From: Stakelama sediminis
GTDB lineage: Bacteria; Pseudomonadota; Alphaproteobacteria; Sphingomonadales; Sphingomonadaceae
DNA length: 64,000 nt
Assembly: GCF_014199335.1 (NCBI RefSeq)
Contig: NZ_JACIJI010000003.1
Span: forward strand, 1-64,000
Reading direction: 5' to 3'
This document shows, piece by piece, positions 16,872-24,980 of the stretch; the first letter of the stretch is position 1; each line of letters begins with the position of its first letter. Position numbers and translations under genes: made by a program. The notes beneath the pieces are model-generated. The model was not told the DNA's origin. It did not search any database and saw nothing but the letters and a program-made list of their open reading frames with translations.

Positions 16872-17603
16872 TCAGCCGCGAAAATTGTCCTTTTCCGTTC
16901 GTCGCTGCGCCAGTTCGGCGGCGCTGGCGGCGCGCATGAAAGGATTGGTCGCGCGTTCCTCGCCAATGGTCGTCGGGACCGTCGGCTTATCGGAATCCCG
17001 CAAGCGATCGACGACCCGCATCCGTTCAATGATTGCGACGTTATCCGGTTCCGCCGTCAATGCATAGCGGCCATTCGCCTGCGTATATTCATGCGCGCAA
17101 TAGACGGTCGTATCGTCGGGCAGACCGGCGAGCCGCTGCATATTGGCATACATCTGCTCCGCCGTGCCCTCGAACAACCGCCCGCAGCCCATGGCGAACA
17201 GCGTATCGCCGATAAAGATCACCCGATCGTCGGCAAAGTGATAGGCAATGTGCCCGGCGGTATGGGCAGGGACTTCGAGAACGCGCGCGGCGTGATCGCC
17301 CAGCATCACCACATCGCCCTCCCTCACAGCGCGATCGAGCGTGGGAATGCGTTCCGCCTCCGCCGCAGGCGCAATGACGGTCGCGCCCGTCGCTTCCTTG
17401 ATCGCCGCATTGCCACCGGTGTGATCGGGATGCCAGTGGGTGTTCCAGATCGCGTCGATATGCCAGCCACGTTCGCGCGCTGCCTCCAGCACGGGTTCGG
17501 CCTGGGCGGGATCGACCACCATGGTCTTTGCCGATGCCGTGTCGTGAACCAGCCAGATGTAATTGTCGCTGAGCGCGGAGATACGGACGATATCGAGCGG
17601 CAT
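16872..17603 (-). CDS. gloB: hydroxyacylglutathione hydrolase (glyoxalase II)
   Basis: A 243-residue metallo-beta-lactamase-fold thioesterase that hydrolyses S-D-lactoylglutathione to D-lactate and glutathione. The metal motif THWHPDH is at residues 55-61. A later His (PAHTAGH, about 112-118), the bridging Asp in FIGDTLF (about 132) and His in CAHEYT (about 171) complete the di-metal site. The C-terminal HAGH domain ends NPFMR. Its ATG overlaps the stop of the nitronate monooxygenase gene, and that gene overlaps gloA, so both glyoxalase steps are in one operon. Confidence 0.93.
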   Translation of the reverse strand: MPLDIVRISALSDNYIWLVHDTASAKTMVVDPAQAEPVLEAARERGWHIDAIWNTHWHPDHTGGNAAIKEATGATVIAPAAEAERIPTLDRAVREGDVVMLGDHAARVLEVPAHTAGHIAYHFADDRVIFIGDTLFAMGCGRLFEGTAEQMYANMQRLAGLPDDTTVYCAHEYTQANGRYALTAEPDNVAIIERMRVVDRLRDSDKPTVPTTIGEERATNPFMRAASAAELAQRRTEKDNFRG

Positions 17604-18658
17604 CAGGCTTCCTCCATCGCTTTAAGTGCAGCTTCCGCCTCGTGCACCAGCGCACGGGTCAGCGCTTCGGCGGGCATGGTACGCACGCTTGCGGCGCCTG
17701 CCCCTGCCCATAGCGGCGAATAGTCGGCGCGTCCTTCTTTCTCCGCCTTTGCCCGCAGGGGTGCAAGCGCCGCAGAAGCATAAGGAAAGGGCGGGACCGC
17801 CGGAGGTGTGAGGCCCAGTTCACGCATGATATAGTTGCGGATCCCGCGCGCCTGCCGCCCGGAAAACAGCGTGGTGAAAGCGGCATCGTCCGCCTGCGCC
17901 GTGCCCAGCAAAGCGCGATGCGGCGCACCGATCAGGCTTTCGGAGGTCGCGAGATAGGCCGTGCCGATCTGTACCGCATCGGCGCCCGAACGCAGGGCTT
18001 CGACAAGATCACTGCCGTTGGTGATGCCCCCCGCCGCGATGACCGGCAGGGGCACCGCATCAACGATCGCGGGCAGCAGTTCGGCAAGCGGGATCGGGCG
18101 ATGGCGATCCAGAAACCAGCCGGCATGGCCACCGGCTTCCGCCCCTTGCGCAATAATCGCATCGCATCCGCGCTCCGCCAGCCAGCGCGCCTCTTCCACC
18201 GTTGTTGCGTTGCCGACGATACGAATTCCGGCGGCACGCACCCGCGCCAGCAATGCCGGTTCGGGCAGGCCGAAATGAAAGCTGACCAGATCGGGACGCA
18301 GCGCTTCCACCGCCGCACATTTCTCCGCATCGAAGGGACGCCGCAGCGGCGGCGGATCGCCTGCCGTCACCTGTTCCGCTGCATAATAGGGGGCAAGCAC
18401 TGCACGCCATGCGCTGTCGTCGGGCGGATCGCCCAGCGTATGACAAAAGAAGTTGAGGTTGAGCGGCCCGCTGGCCTGTCTGCGCACCGCGCCCACCTGT
18501 TCGCGCATGATATCGGACGACAGCATGGCGGAGGGAAGCGACCCGACCGCCCCGCCACGGATCGCCGCGGCGGCGAGGGCGACACCCCCGGCACCCGCCA
18601 TCGGCGCCTGGATAATGGGCGCCTCCGCGCCGCATTCGGCGAGGAAGCGCGAGCGCAT
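17603..18658 (-). CDS. nitronate monooxygenase (2-nitropropane dioxygenase-like)
   Basis: A 351-residue FMN-dependent TIM-barrel enzyme. IIQAPMAGAGG near the N-terminus, GAEAGGHAG in the middle (about 180), then VIAAGGI and GADAVQIGTAYL are the phosphate/FMN-binding motifs of the NMO family. It oxidises alkyl nitronates; the physiological substrate is unclear. ATG 18658 shares one base with the gloA stop (TAATG), so it is favoured over the GTG at 18664. The gene overlaps gloA and gloB on both sides, suggesting a shared role in electrophile or nitro-compound detoxification. Confidence 0.88.
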   Translation of the reverse strand: MRSRFLAECGAEAPIIQAPMAGAGGVALAAAAIRGGAVGSLPSAMLSSDIMREQVGAVRRQASGPLNLNFFCHTLGDPPDDSAWRAVLAPYYAAEQVTAGDPPPLRRPFDAEKCAAVEALRPDLVSFHFGLPEPALLARVRAAGIRIVGNATTVEEARWLAERGCDAIIAQGAEAGGHAGWFLDRHRPIPLAELLPAIVDAVPLPVIAAGGITNGSDLVEALRSGADAVQIGTAYLATSESLIGAPHRALLGTAQADDAAFTTLFSGRQARGIRNYIMRELGLTPPAVPPFPYASAALAPLRAKAEKEGRADYSPLWAGAGAASVRTMPAEALTRALVHEAEAALKAMEEA

Positions 18659-19113
18659 TACCACTCTCCGCTATTTTGCATCGATGCCCAGGGTTCCTGC
18701 GGCGGCAGCGAATCGCCCGCCTGCAGCAGTTCGATGGAGATATTATCGGGCGTGCGCACAAAGGCCATATGGCCGTCGCGCGGCGGCCGGTTGATCGTGA
18801 CCCCGCCGTCCATCAGCCGTTGACAGCTTTCATAGATATTGTCGACGCGATAGGCGAGATGGCCGAAATTACGGCCACCGGCATAATCCTCCGGCGCGCT
18901 GCCGTCTTCCGCAGGCCAGTTATAGGTCAGTTCGACTTCTGCGCCGGCATGCTTGCCATCGGCCCCGACATCTTCGGGCGCGGCGAGAAAGATCAGCGTG
19001 AAGCGGCCCTTTTCGCTCTCCATGCGGCGCATCTCCTGCAACCCCAGCAGATTGAAGAAACGGATGGTGGCGTCGGGATCGGTGACGCGGATCATGGTGT
19101 GGAGATATTTCAT
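18658..19113 (-). CDS. gloA: lactoylglutathione lyase (glyoxalase I)
   Basis: A 151-residue vicinal-oxygen-chelate protein that converts the methylglyoxal-glutathione hemithioacetal to S-lactoylglutathione. The four metal ligands are in place: His5 (YLHTMIRV), Glu61 (AEVELTYNW), His85 (FGHLAYRV) and Glu128 (SIELLQ), the spacing of the short GloA class. ATG 19113 has GGGAG 6 bases upstream; the longer frame start at 19128 does not. It is the first gene of gloA-nmo-gloB. Confidence 0.93.
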   Translation of the reverse strand: MKYLHTMIRVTDPDATIRFFNLLGLQEMRRMESEKGRFTLIFLAAPEDVGADGKHAGAEVELTYNWPAEDGSAPEDYAGGRNFGHLAYRVDNIYESCQRLMDGGVTINRPPRDGHMAFVRTPDNISIELLQAGDSLPPQEPWASMQNSGEW

Positions 19114-19183
19114 GGCTGCTCCCTGCAATGGCTTCGATGTCCTGCGCCAGATAGGAAGCCCGCCACGCGGTCGAAACCCCGGA

Positions 19184-19906
19184 TCAGCCGAGCGTGGTGC
19201 AGATATCGTCGATTTCGCGCAGGATCAGGTCGATATCCTGCGGCCGCGACAGGCGATGATCGCCGCCCTTCACCAGCGTTGTGCGGACGTCATCCGATTG
19301 CAGCAGTTCGGCCAGCCGGGTTGCGCGAATCCACGGCACTTCGCCGTCCTGCATCCCCTGAAGAATGCGCACGGGCCCTGCAAAAGCAATCGGACCGAAC
19401 ATCAGCCGGTTGGCCTCCCCCGACGCCCAGAAGGCACGCGTGGTCACGGTGGGTTCGTCCGAATAGGGCGACTCTTCCTCAAGCCGCCCGGTATTGAGCA
19501 GCACGCCCTTTTGTTCGGCGGTAAAGCCCCAGTCGGTGAAATCCGGCGCGGGGGCGATGCCCACCAGTCCGGCCACCCGGTCGCGCCGGGCAAGTGCGGC
19601 CAGCAACATCAGCCATCCACCCATTGATGAGCCGACCAGCACCACCGGTCCCGATGTCAGATCATCAATGACGCGCAGCACATCGTCGCGCCAGTCGGCA
19701 AGCGTGAATTCCTCGAACGCGCCCGGGCTTTCCCCGCAGCCGCGATAGTCGAAGCGGACAAAGCCACGCCCCTGTTGTTGCGCCCATTGTTCGATCGCCA
19801 CCGCCTTGGTGCCTGCCATGTCGGAAGCATATCCGGGCAGGAAGAGGATCGTCGGGCCTTTGCCGTCGGTGCGATGATGCGCGAGGGGAAGCGGTGTGTC
19901 AGTCAT
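19184..19906 (-). CDS. alpha/beta hydrolase (ABHD10-like)
   Basis: A 240-residue serine hydrolase. The nucleophile elbow is GSSMGG (Ser94), the oxyanion region is [10 protein letters not shown] (about 21-30) and the catalytic His is in GGDHRLSR (about 217), with an acid near 190. Length and the [10 protein letters not shown] motif resemble ABHD10-type thioesterases, so an acyl-thioester or ester substrate is possible. It has no signal peptide and is cytoplasmic. It lies 70 bases upstream of gloA on the same strand. Confidence 0.82.
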   Translation of the reverse strand: MTDTPLPLAHHRTDGKGPTILFLPGYASDMAGTKAVAIEQWAQQQGRGFVRFDYRGCGESPGAFEEFTLADWRDDVLRVIDDLTSGPVVLVGSSMGGWLMLLAALARRDRVAGLVGIAPAPDFTDWGFTAEQKGVLLNTGRLEEESPYSDEPTVTTRAFWASGEANRLMFGPIAFAGPVRILQGMQDGEVPWIRATRLAELLQSDDVRTTLVKGGDHRLSRPQDIDLILREIDDICTTLG

Positions 19907-19960
19907 ACTTACTTCCTAGCGCCCGAACTGCGCGGGAGAAAGGCGGCACGCGATCCCGGA

Positions 19961-20149
19961 TCAATCGGGCAGAACGATATGGGCGCTGGCGCGGAACTTA
20001 CCCATATCGAGTTCGAGATGAGCGCCGGGGCCAACGGTTTGCGGCGCTGCCCCGGCGGGTTCCGCCCGATCGCGATGGTGCGCGAACAGCAGCAGCAGTG
20101 TGACGCACATCGCGATGGACAGGGATTTGCGGTGTTGATTACAAGTCAT
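19961..20149 (-). CDS. small membrane-anchored or exported protein, third gene of the XRE operon
   Basis: A 62-residue protein starting at ATG 20149, 6 bases after the SD AAGGGA; an ATG at 20155 overlaps the XRE stop but sits too close to the SD. One N-terminal hydrophobic helix (about 10-23, MCVTLLLLFAH) is followed by a soluble tail ending in FRASAHIVLPD. Two cysteines are near the start. No family is recognised. Position and coupling link it to the XRE regulator and the four-helix membrane protein upstream. Confidence 0.55.
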   Translation of the reverse strand: MTCNQHRKSLSIAMCVTLLLLFAHHRDRAEPAGAAPQTVGPGAHLELDMGKFRASAHIVLPD

Positions 20150-20151
20150 GA

Positions 20152-20358
20152 TCATTCCCTTTCCAGCCGGGGGTTGGTGAAAATCTGTTCGATCGCAAGG
20201 TCGAACACATCCGCGATCTTGAACGCCAGCGGCAGCGAGGGATCATAGCGGCCCTTTTCGATGGCATTCACGCTCTGCCGCGAGACGTCCAGCCGGTCGG
20301 CCAGATCCTGCTGGCTCCAGTCGCGTTCGGCACGAAGCACCTTGAGGCGGTTCTTCAT
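20152..20358 (-). CDS. XRE-family small HTH regulator
   Basis: A 68-residue protein consisting almost only of an HTH_3/XRE domain (about 4-58: RLKVLRAERDWSQQDLADRL, with VSRQSVNAIEKGRYDPS as recognition helix and loop). The ending (DVFDLAIEQIFTNP) is like the small YgzD/YozG-type regulators that often accompany membrane proteins. It starts in an ATGA overlap with the upstream membrane protein gene. It probably represses its own operon through the palindromes at 20822-20881. Confidence 0.9.
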   Translation of the reverse strand: MKNRLKVLRAERDWSQQDLADRLDVSRQSVNAIEKGRYDPSLPLAFKIADVFDLAIEQIFTNPRLERE

Positions 20359-20798
20359 GCCGCTTCTCCCCGGCGTTCAAGCACCATGTTCACAAATTCG
20401 CCAATGCCCTGAGCGAGATACCAGATCACCGGAATGTACAGAGTCGGAAGATGCGAAGCATGCGCAAGCAATTCCATGGTTCCCCAGATCGATGCGATCG
20501 TCATGGTAACACCCGTGGCAACCAGCGTTTTACGCACTTCAAGCAGGCGCCGATATTCGTCACGCAGTTCGACAATGTATCTGACAATCAGGAAAAATAC
20601 CGCTGCGACGGGAATGCCGGGCAAGGCTGCTGCAATCCACAAGAGCGGCCCCTGCATATCGTCGAGCGGCAACAACCGTTTCACGGCGAACAGAACCACC
20701 AGATAGAGCAGCATGGCGACCGCCAACCGACGAACATAGCGGCCATGCGCCGGATCCCGATAGCATGCGCGCCGCCGTTGCAGGTACGCTTTCCACAT
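20355..20798 (-). CDS. four-helix membrane protein of an XRE-linked operon
   Basis: A 147-residue integral membrane protein with four predicted helices near residues 27-46, 54-80, 96-116 and 122-142, and a basic N-terminus (WKAYLQRRRACYRD). Start ATG 20798 has the ribosome-binding site GGAGG 6 bases upstream. No family is recognised with certainty. Small membrane proteins paired with a 65-70-residue XRE regulator are a common layout of unknown role. It is the first gene of a three-gene overlapping operon. Confidence 0.75.
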   Translation of the reverse strand: MWKAYLQRRRACYRDPAHGRYVRRLAVAMLLYLVVLFAVKRLLPLDDMQGPLLWIAAALPGIPVAAVFFLIVRYIVELRDEYRRLLEVRKTLVATGVTMTIASIWGTMELLAHASHLPTLYIPVIWYLAQGIGEFVNMVLERRGEAA

Positions 20799-20821
20799 GG
20801 TCAACCTCCATTTCCCTTTAG

Positions 20822-20881
20822 GTAAATATCCTTTACATTGCTGCATATGAATTTGTCAAGCCAGCTTTCCTTTATGGAAAG
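20822..20881 (-). promoter_or_regulatory. promoter with two palindromes upstream of the XRE operon
   Basis: On the minus strand a perfect -35 TTGACA (20859-20854) is followed after 17 bases by GTAAAG (20836-20831). The -10 lies inside the palindrome GTAAA-TATCC-TTTAC (20822-20836 on +), and a second palindrome CTTTCC-TTTAT-GGAAAG (20865-20881) lies just upstream of the -35. TAAAGG recurs three times (on + CCTTTA at 20815, 20830 and 20869). This fits autoregulation by the encoded XRE protein. Confidence 0.55.
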
Positions 20882-20950
20882 ACTTTGTGACAATATGGGA
20901 GGAATGCGCGTTTCGAAAAATCAGCCGGTTTTACAGAATCGCAGGCGCGA

Positions 20951-21205
20951 TCAGATCACATAGTCGATGACGGTCTGCTGTATGCGCGCGTCGCGCACCA
21001 CGTCACGCGGGCGGACGAGCTTTTCATGCAGCCCCTTTACCGTGTCGCTGCCCGAGGTTTTGAACGCGAAGGGCAGGACCGCATGCACCATGCAGGCCAG
21101 CCCGCCGACGACCAGCCGCGCGCCGAAGCGCGACGCCACCCCGAAATGCTCGCCATAGCTTTCCCCCACCGATTGCGGATGGTCGAGAAACAGGCGGTGC
21201 AGCAT
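20951..21205 (-). CDS. DUF6356-like small protein
   Basis: An 84-residue protein whose N-terminal half (LFLDHPQSVGESYGEHFGVA, then GARLVVGGLACMVHAVLPFAF) matches the DUF6356 pattern remembered from sphingomonads. One or two hydrophobic helices cover about 28-50. The C-terminus is charged (GLHEKLVRPRDVVRD). It lies 57 bases downstream of the mpl-like gene on the same strand and may be co-transcribed. Function unknown. Confidence 0.72.
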   Translation of the reverse strand: MLHRLFLDHPQSVGESYGEHFGVASRFGARLVVGGLACMVHAVLPFAFKTSGSDTVKGLHEKLVRPRDVVRDARIQQTVIDYVI

Positions 21206-21262
21206 CGGCGGGATCCTTATGCAAGAGGCGCGAATCGACTGTATCGCACCCGCAGCATTTCG

Positions 21263-22666
21263 TCACGATCTGGCGGCGATGGACTCCAGCATATCCTTCG
21301 CAAGCAGGCTGAGCGTATCGTCACGCGCGCCCATGACGAGAATACGGTCGCCGGGCTTCGCGGTCGCGACCAGATGCGCCGCCGCCGCCGCGCGGTCGGG
21401 AATATGACGCGCGTTGCATCCCGTCGCCGCCACGTCCGCGACAATGTCGGCGCTGGTCACGTCGCGCGATACCGTTCCGCCCTGATAGACCGGATCGCAC
21501 AGCACCAGCTCATCCCCCTTTGCCAGTTTCTTTGCGAACATCGCGACGAGGTCGCGGCGCATCACCTTCAGCGGGCCGAAGCCATGCGGCTGAAACAGGA
21601 TCAGCAACCGGCCGGGAAAGGCATGACAGGTATCGAGCGTCGCGGCGATCTTGTCGGGGTTGTGGCCGAAATCGTCGATCACCGCGATGCCGCCGGCTTC
21701 CCCCACCCGTTCGAACCGCCGCTTCAGCCCGGTAAAGCCTTCCAGCGCGTCGAGTGCCCGTCCGGGAGGAATGCTGGTGGACAACGCCACACCCAGTGCC
21801 GCCAGAGCATTGGCGACATTGTGCGCGCCGGGCACCGCCAGCGTCACGCGACGGCGGAAATCGCCCGCAATATAGAGATCGAACGCAATCCCAAACGGAT
21901 CGGGTTTCAAATGGCGGGCGGTCAGGTTCGCCTCACGATCAACGGCAAAGGTCAGGCGCTGTTCGCGATCCACCGTCATCGCGATCGCGGCTGCCTCCGC
22001 ATCGCCGATATTGATGACCGCCGCATCGGCGCGCCGCACGAAATCGCCGAACAGGGCGCGCAGTTCCTCCATCGACTTATGGTCGTGGCTGACATTGTTG
22101 AGCACTGCGATTTTCGGATTGTAGAGCGCAATGGAGCCGTCGCTTTCATCGACTTCGCTGACAAAGGCATCGCCCTTGCCCACCAGCGCGCTGGCGAACG
22201 GCGCATCGTCGGCAACGAAGTTTTTCATCACCGCGCCGTTCATCACCGTGGGATCGCGTCCGACACTGTGGAAAATCCTGGCGATCATCCCGGTAACGGT
22301 CGATTTGCCGCTGGTGCCCGCCACGCCGATGGGAAGCACCGCGTCATTGAACAACCGGCTGAGCAGTTCGGGGCGGGTCATACGCTCGGCACCGACTTCG
22401 CGCGCCTTCACCATATCGGGAACGCTATCCTCCACCGCAGCCGATGCGATCACCACCTGATCGGGCGAGGTGATACCGCTGCCGTCCTGGGGATAGAGGT
22501 CGATGCCGCGGTCCCGCAGCGCATCGAACTTGGCGGGAACGCGGCCCGCATCGAGCGCCCGGTCCGATCCCGCGACCGGAACACCGCGAGCATGGAGGAT
22601 CATCGCGAGCGGCATCATGCCGCTGCCGCCGATGCCGACGAAGAAACAGGGTTTGCGCATGTCCAT
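21263..22666 (-). CDS. mpl: Mur ligase, probably Mpl (murein peptide ligase)
   Basis: A 467-residue three-domain Mur ligase. The N-terminal part has FVGIGGSGMMPLA, the MurC/Mpl-type UDP-binding loop. The ATP loop GVAGTSGKST is near residue 113, a central region has NNVSHDHK, and the C-terminal domain has DDFGHNPDKI. MurC-type ligases add L-Ala to UDP-MurNAc; Mpl adds recycled tripeptide. The Ser in the P-loop (TSGKST), the TGLKRRFE region and the divergent LD-carboxypeptidase gene favour Mpl, and murC would be expected in the dcw cluster. The start is 22666 or 22660; neither has a strong ribosome-binding site. Confidence 0.75.
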   Translation of the reverse strand: MDMRKPCFFVGIGGSGMMPLAMILHARGVPVAGSDRALDAGRVPAKFDALRDRGIDLYPQDGSGITSPDQVVIASAAVEDSVPDMVKAREVGAERMTRPELLSRLFNDAVLPIGVAGTSGKSTVTGMIARIFHSVGRDPTVMNGAVMKNFVADDAPFASALVGKGDAFVSEVDESDGSIALYNPKIAVLNNVSHDHKSMEELRALFGDFVRRADAAVINIGDAEAAAIAMTVDREQRLTFAVDREANLTARHLKPDPFGIAFDLYIAGDFRRRVTLAVPGAHNVANALAALGVALSTSIPPGRALDALEGFTGLKRRFERVGEAGGIAVIDDFGHNPDKIAATLDTCHAFPGRLLILFQPHGFGPLKVMRRDLVAMFAKKLAKGDELVLCDPVYQGGTVSRDVTSADIVADVAATGCNARHIPDRAAAAAHLVATAKPGDRILVMGARDDTLSLLAKDMLESIAARS

Positions 22667-22708
22667 CGTGCGAGGCTATTCCGATTTTCGAAGCTGGGAG
22701 CAAGCAGA

Positions 22709-23533
22709 ATGCGGATAGGCGTGGTCGCACCGGGGCGACCGATCGACGAAAAAGTGGCAAGCCGCGTTCAGGCGCTGACCGCGCTGACCTATCCGCATGT
22801 CGATCTGGTCTTTCATCCGCAATGCTATTGGTCGTCGGGCCATTTCGCCGGGACGGACGCACAACGCGCCGATGCGTTCCTAGAATTCGCCAATGACGCG
22901 GCGTTCGACGCCATCTGGTTCGCACGCGGCGGCTATGGCTCCAACCGCATCCTCGACACCGCCATTCCGCAGCTTGGTCCGGCCGCGCGGCACAAAACCT
23001 ATCTGGGCTATTCCGACATGGGGTTCCTGCTGGGTGCGTTGTATGCCCGGCGGATCGGCAGGCCGGTGCACGGACCGATGCCGATCGAGATCGGCCGACG
23101 CGGCGATCATGGACATGAAGTGGCGCGCGCGCTGGGCTGGCTGGTCGACCAGCGGCGCGCGGTGCTGGAGCCGGGTCTGGACGGAAAACCGGCGGCCGCG
23201 TTCAATCTTGCCATCCTGTCGAGCATGATCGGCACCCCATGGCTGCCCGACCTGACCGACCATGTGCTGATGATCGAGGAAGTGTCAGAACCCATGTACC
23301 GGATCGACCGGATGCTGTTCACGCTGGCCCATGCCACGCAGCTAAAGGGGATTGCCGGCATCCGGCTGGGGCAGATTGTCGATGTGCAGGAAAACGACCC
23401 GCCCTGGGGCGAAAGCGCGACGCAGATGATCGAACGCTGGTGCGCGGAAATGGGCGTACCCTATCTGGGGCGCGCGGAAATCGGCCATTATGCGGGGAAT
23501 ATGGTGGTACCTTTCGGACTGACCAGCATATAG
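22709..23533 (+). CDS. ldcA: LD-carboxypeptidase (S66 family)
   Basis: A 274-residue muramoyltetrapeptide carboxypeptidase that removes the terminal D-Ala from recycled tetrapeptides in the cytoplasm. S66 features are visible: ARGGYGSNRIL (about 73-83), the nucleophile Ser in YLGYSDMGF (about 103), Glu in VLMIEEVSEPMYRIDR (about 190-192) and His near the end in EIGHYAGN (about 260). ATG 22709 has GGGAG 8 bases upstream. The frame stays open far upstream, but only antisense to the mpl gene. It is divergent from mpl with a 42-base gap, so the pair probably shares a control region and acts in peptidoglycan recycling. Confidence 0.9.
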   Translation: MRIGVVAPGRPIDEKVASRVQALTALTYPHVDLVFHPQCYWSSGHFAGTDAQRADAFLEFANDAAFDAIWFARGGYGSNRILDTAIPQLGPAARHKTYLGYSDMGFLLGALYARRIGRPVHGPMPIEIGRRGDHGHEVARALGWLVDQRRAVLEPGLDGKPAAAFNLAILSSMIGTPWLPDLTDHVLMIEEVSEPMYRIDRMLFTLAHATQLKGIAGIRLGQIVDVQENDPPWGESATQMIERWCAEMGVPYLGRAEIGHYAGNMVVPFGLTSI

Positions 23534-23666
23534 CCGGACGCCCGGCGGCGGAGCGTCGCCACCGATATGAAAAAATCTTTTCGTCCTAACAACGATCAAG
23601 GCATTTCGACGTTTAGAGGACTAGAGGTTCGTCCGGGGCGGGCATTGTGATTGAAGAGGTGCCGCC

Positions 23667-23840
23667 TTGTCCGAAGATCCCGTCAGGGAATATTATCTCC
23701 AGCGCGCAGAAACAGAGCGGCAACGTGCCGAGACGGCGCGCAGCCACAGAGCCGCCGCGCGTCACTATGAAATGGCCGAATATTATCTCGACCGGGCGCG
23801 AAACCAGCCTTGGCAGACCAATATCGTTTTGCGCGGCTGA
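23667..23840 (+). CDS. 57-residue charged protein with a TTG start
   Basis: A short ORF starting at TTG 23667 behind GAAGAGG (spacing about 7). The product is Arg/Glu-rich and fully helical in pattern, with an internal repeat: REYYLQRAETERQ early and AEYYLDRARNQ later. There is no signal or membrane segment. Codon use matches neighbouring genes, and the next ORF follows 12 bases downstream with its own GAGGA site. It recalls small unannotated sphingomonad proteins of unknown function. Protein-like composition and the ribosome-binding site support it despite its size. Confidence 0.6.
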   Translation: MSEDPVREYYLQRAETERQRAETARSHRAAARHYEMAEYYLDRARNQPWQTNIVLRG

Positions 23841-23852
23841 GAGGAATTGGCA

Positions 23853-24044
23853 ATGCAGGAAGCGGGTGTGATCGAACGTGCGTTTCAACTGGCTCGCGGC
23901 AATGAATGCTCCAGCCTGAAGGATATTCGCCGAACGCTGGCGCGCGAAGGATATGAAGGGGTGGAAATGCATTTGCTCAGCCCGACATTGCGTAGCCAGC
24001 TAAGGCGGGAGATGACGGCCGCCGCTCGACGCGAATCGGTGTAA
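23853..24044 (+). CDS. 63-residue small basic protein
   Basis: A 63-residue ORF starting at ATG 23853, 7 bases after GAGGA; a TTG at 23847 lies too close to that site. Residues about 8-40 (IERAFQLARGNECSSLKDIRRTLAREGY) look like a compact helical, HTH-like unit, and the C-terminus is basic. Regulation of the neighbouring small gene is possible, but no family is recognised. It forms a two-gene unit with the preceding ORF. Confidence 0.6.
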   Translation: MQEAGVIERAFQLARGNECSSLKDIRRTLAREGYEGVEMHLLSPTLRSQLRREMTAAARRESV

Positions 24045-24152
24045 TTCCGGTAAAAGCGAAAGGTTGAGCAGCGGTCGCGTCGATCAGGCCGTCCAGAATC
24101 GGCATACACCCTTCGCGTGCTTATCGCAGCAATCGCCTCGGCTGGTCGAAAG

Positions 24153-24878
24153 ATGTCTTTGCTTGACCTTGCAGTGCAGCATGTCAAAGGGCATGCAGCA
24201 GCAAATAGCACCGCCTTTTCGCCAGGGACCTCTGACATTTCCAGAAATTTCGGAATTTGGCTGATCGCACTGGGTGGCTGCATTCTGCTGGCTGCGCTCA
24301 GCTTTTCCTATGTCGATGTTCCGCTTGCAGACCATATCGCGCCGCTATCCCGGCATATCCGCAAATCGGGTGTCGGCGTAGGCAGCAATCCGGTGATGCT
24401 GGCGGAGGCCGGCACGGTATTGTTACTGGCGATAATACGCCTTGTGTTTAACCGCATTCCATCGCTGGCACGGACACTTGCGCTTGCCTGTCTTTGTTCG
24501 ATGCTGGCGTACGCTTTCAATTCCTTCGTGTTGAAGACCGCATTCGGCGTCCCCAACCCAAGCCATGTCCTGAAAGGCGCCCAGCACGCCTTTCACTGGT
24601 TCGACGGTACTCGCGATGACAGCTTTCCATCGGGACACATGGCGCTCAGCACAGCCTTTGCAGTGATTTTCATGACGACCTACCCCAGGGCAGTCTGGCT
24701 GATATCGGCAGGACTGCTGGTAATTGCCATACTGCTTCTGCTCGGCAACTGGCATTTCCTGAGCGACCTGATCATCGGGAGTTTTGTCGGCTCGTCGGTC
24801 GGCCTGTATGCGGCGCGGCTGCGCACGGCACGGCATCGGCGGCAGAAGGTGGAAGCATCCTCCCTTCCGCCTTCCTGA
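24153..24878 (+). CDS. PAP2-family phosphatase (membrane)
   Basis: A 241-residue integral membrane acid phosphatase-like protein. The three PAP2 motifs are visible in degenerate form: K-T-A-F-G-V-P-N-P-S (about 130-140), PSGH (about 167-170) and NWHFLSDLIIGSFVG (about 206-220), carrying the catalytic His residues and Asp. About six hydrophobic helices surround them. Such enzymes dephosphorylate lipid phosphates or undecaprenyl pyrophosphate. The start is uncertain: ATG 24153 or GTG 24117, neither with a strong ribosome-binding site. Confidence 0.85.
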   Translation: MSLLDLAVQHVKGHAAANSTAFSPGTSDISRNFGIWLIALGGCILLAALSFSYVDVPLADHIAPLSRHIRKSGVGVGSNPVMLAEAGTVLLLAIIRLVFNRIPSLARTLALACLCSMLAYAFNSFVLKTAFGVPNPSHVLKGAQHAFHWFDGTRDDSFPSGHMALSTAFAVIFMTTYPRAVWLISAGLLVIAILLLLGNWHFLSDLIIGSFVGSSVGLYAARLRTARHRRQKVEASSLPPS

Positions 24879-24980
24879 ACACGCCGGGACTCGACTTCCC
24901 CTTTTGCTTGCCTATGTGGCGGGTGCGGCGGCATAAGCGCGCGCAACAGCAACCCTGAACACGAAAGTCACATCCTTCCC

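Noticed and set aside
21026-22708. Open frame of more than 560 codons on + running into the ldcA gene
   Set aside because: It lies exactly antisense to the mpl-like gene, has His/Arg-rich composition typical of the complement of GC-rich coding DNA, and ldcA has its own start and ribosome-binding site at 22709.
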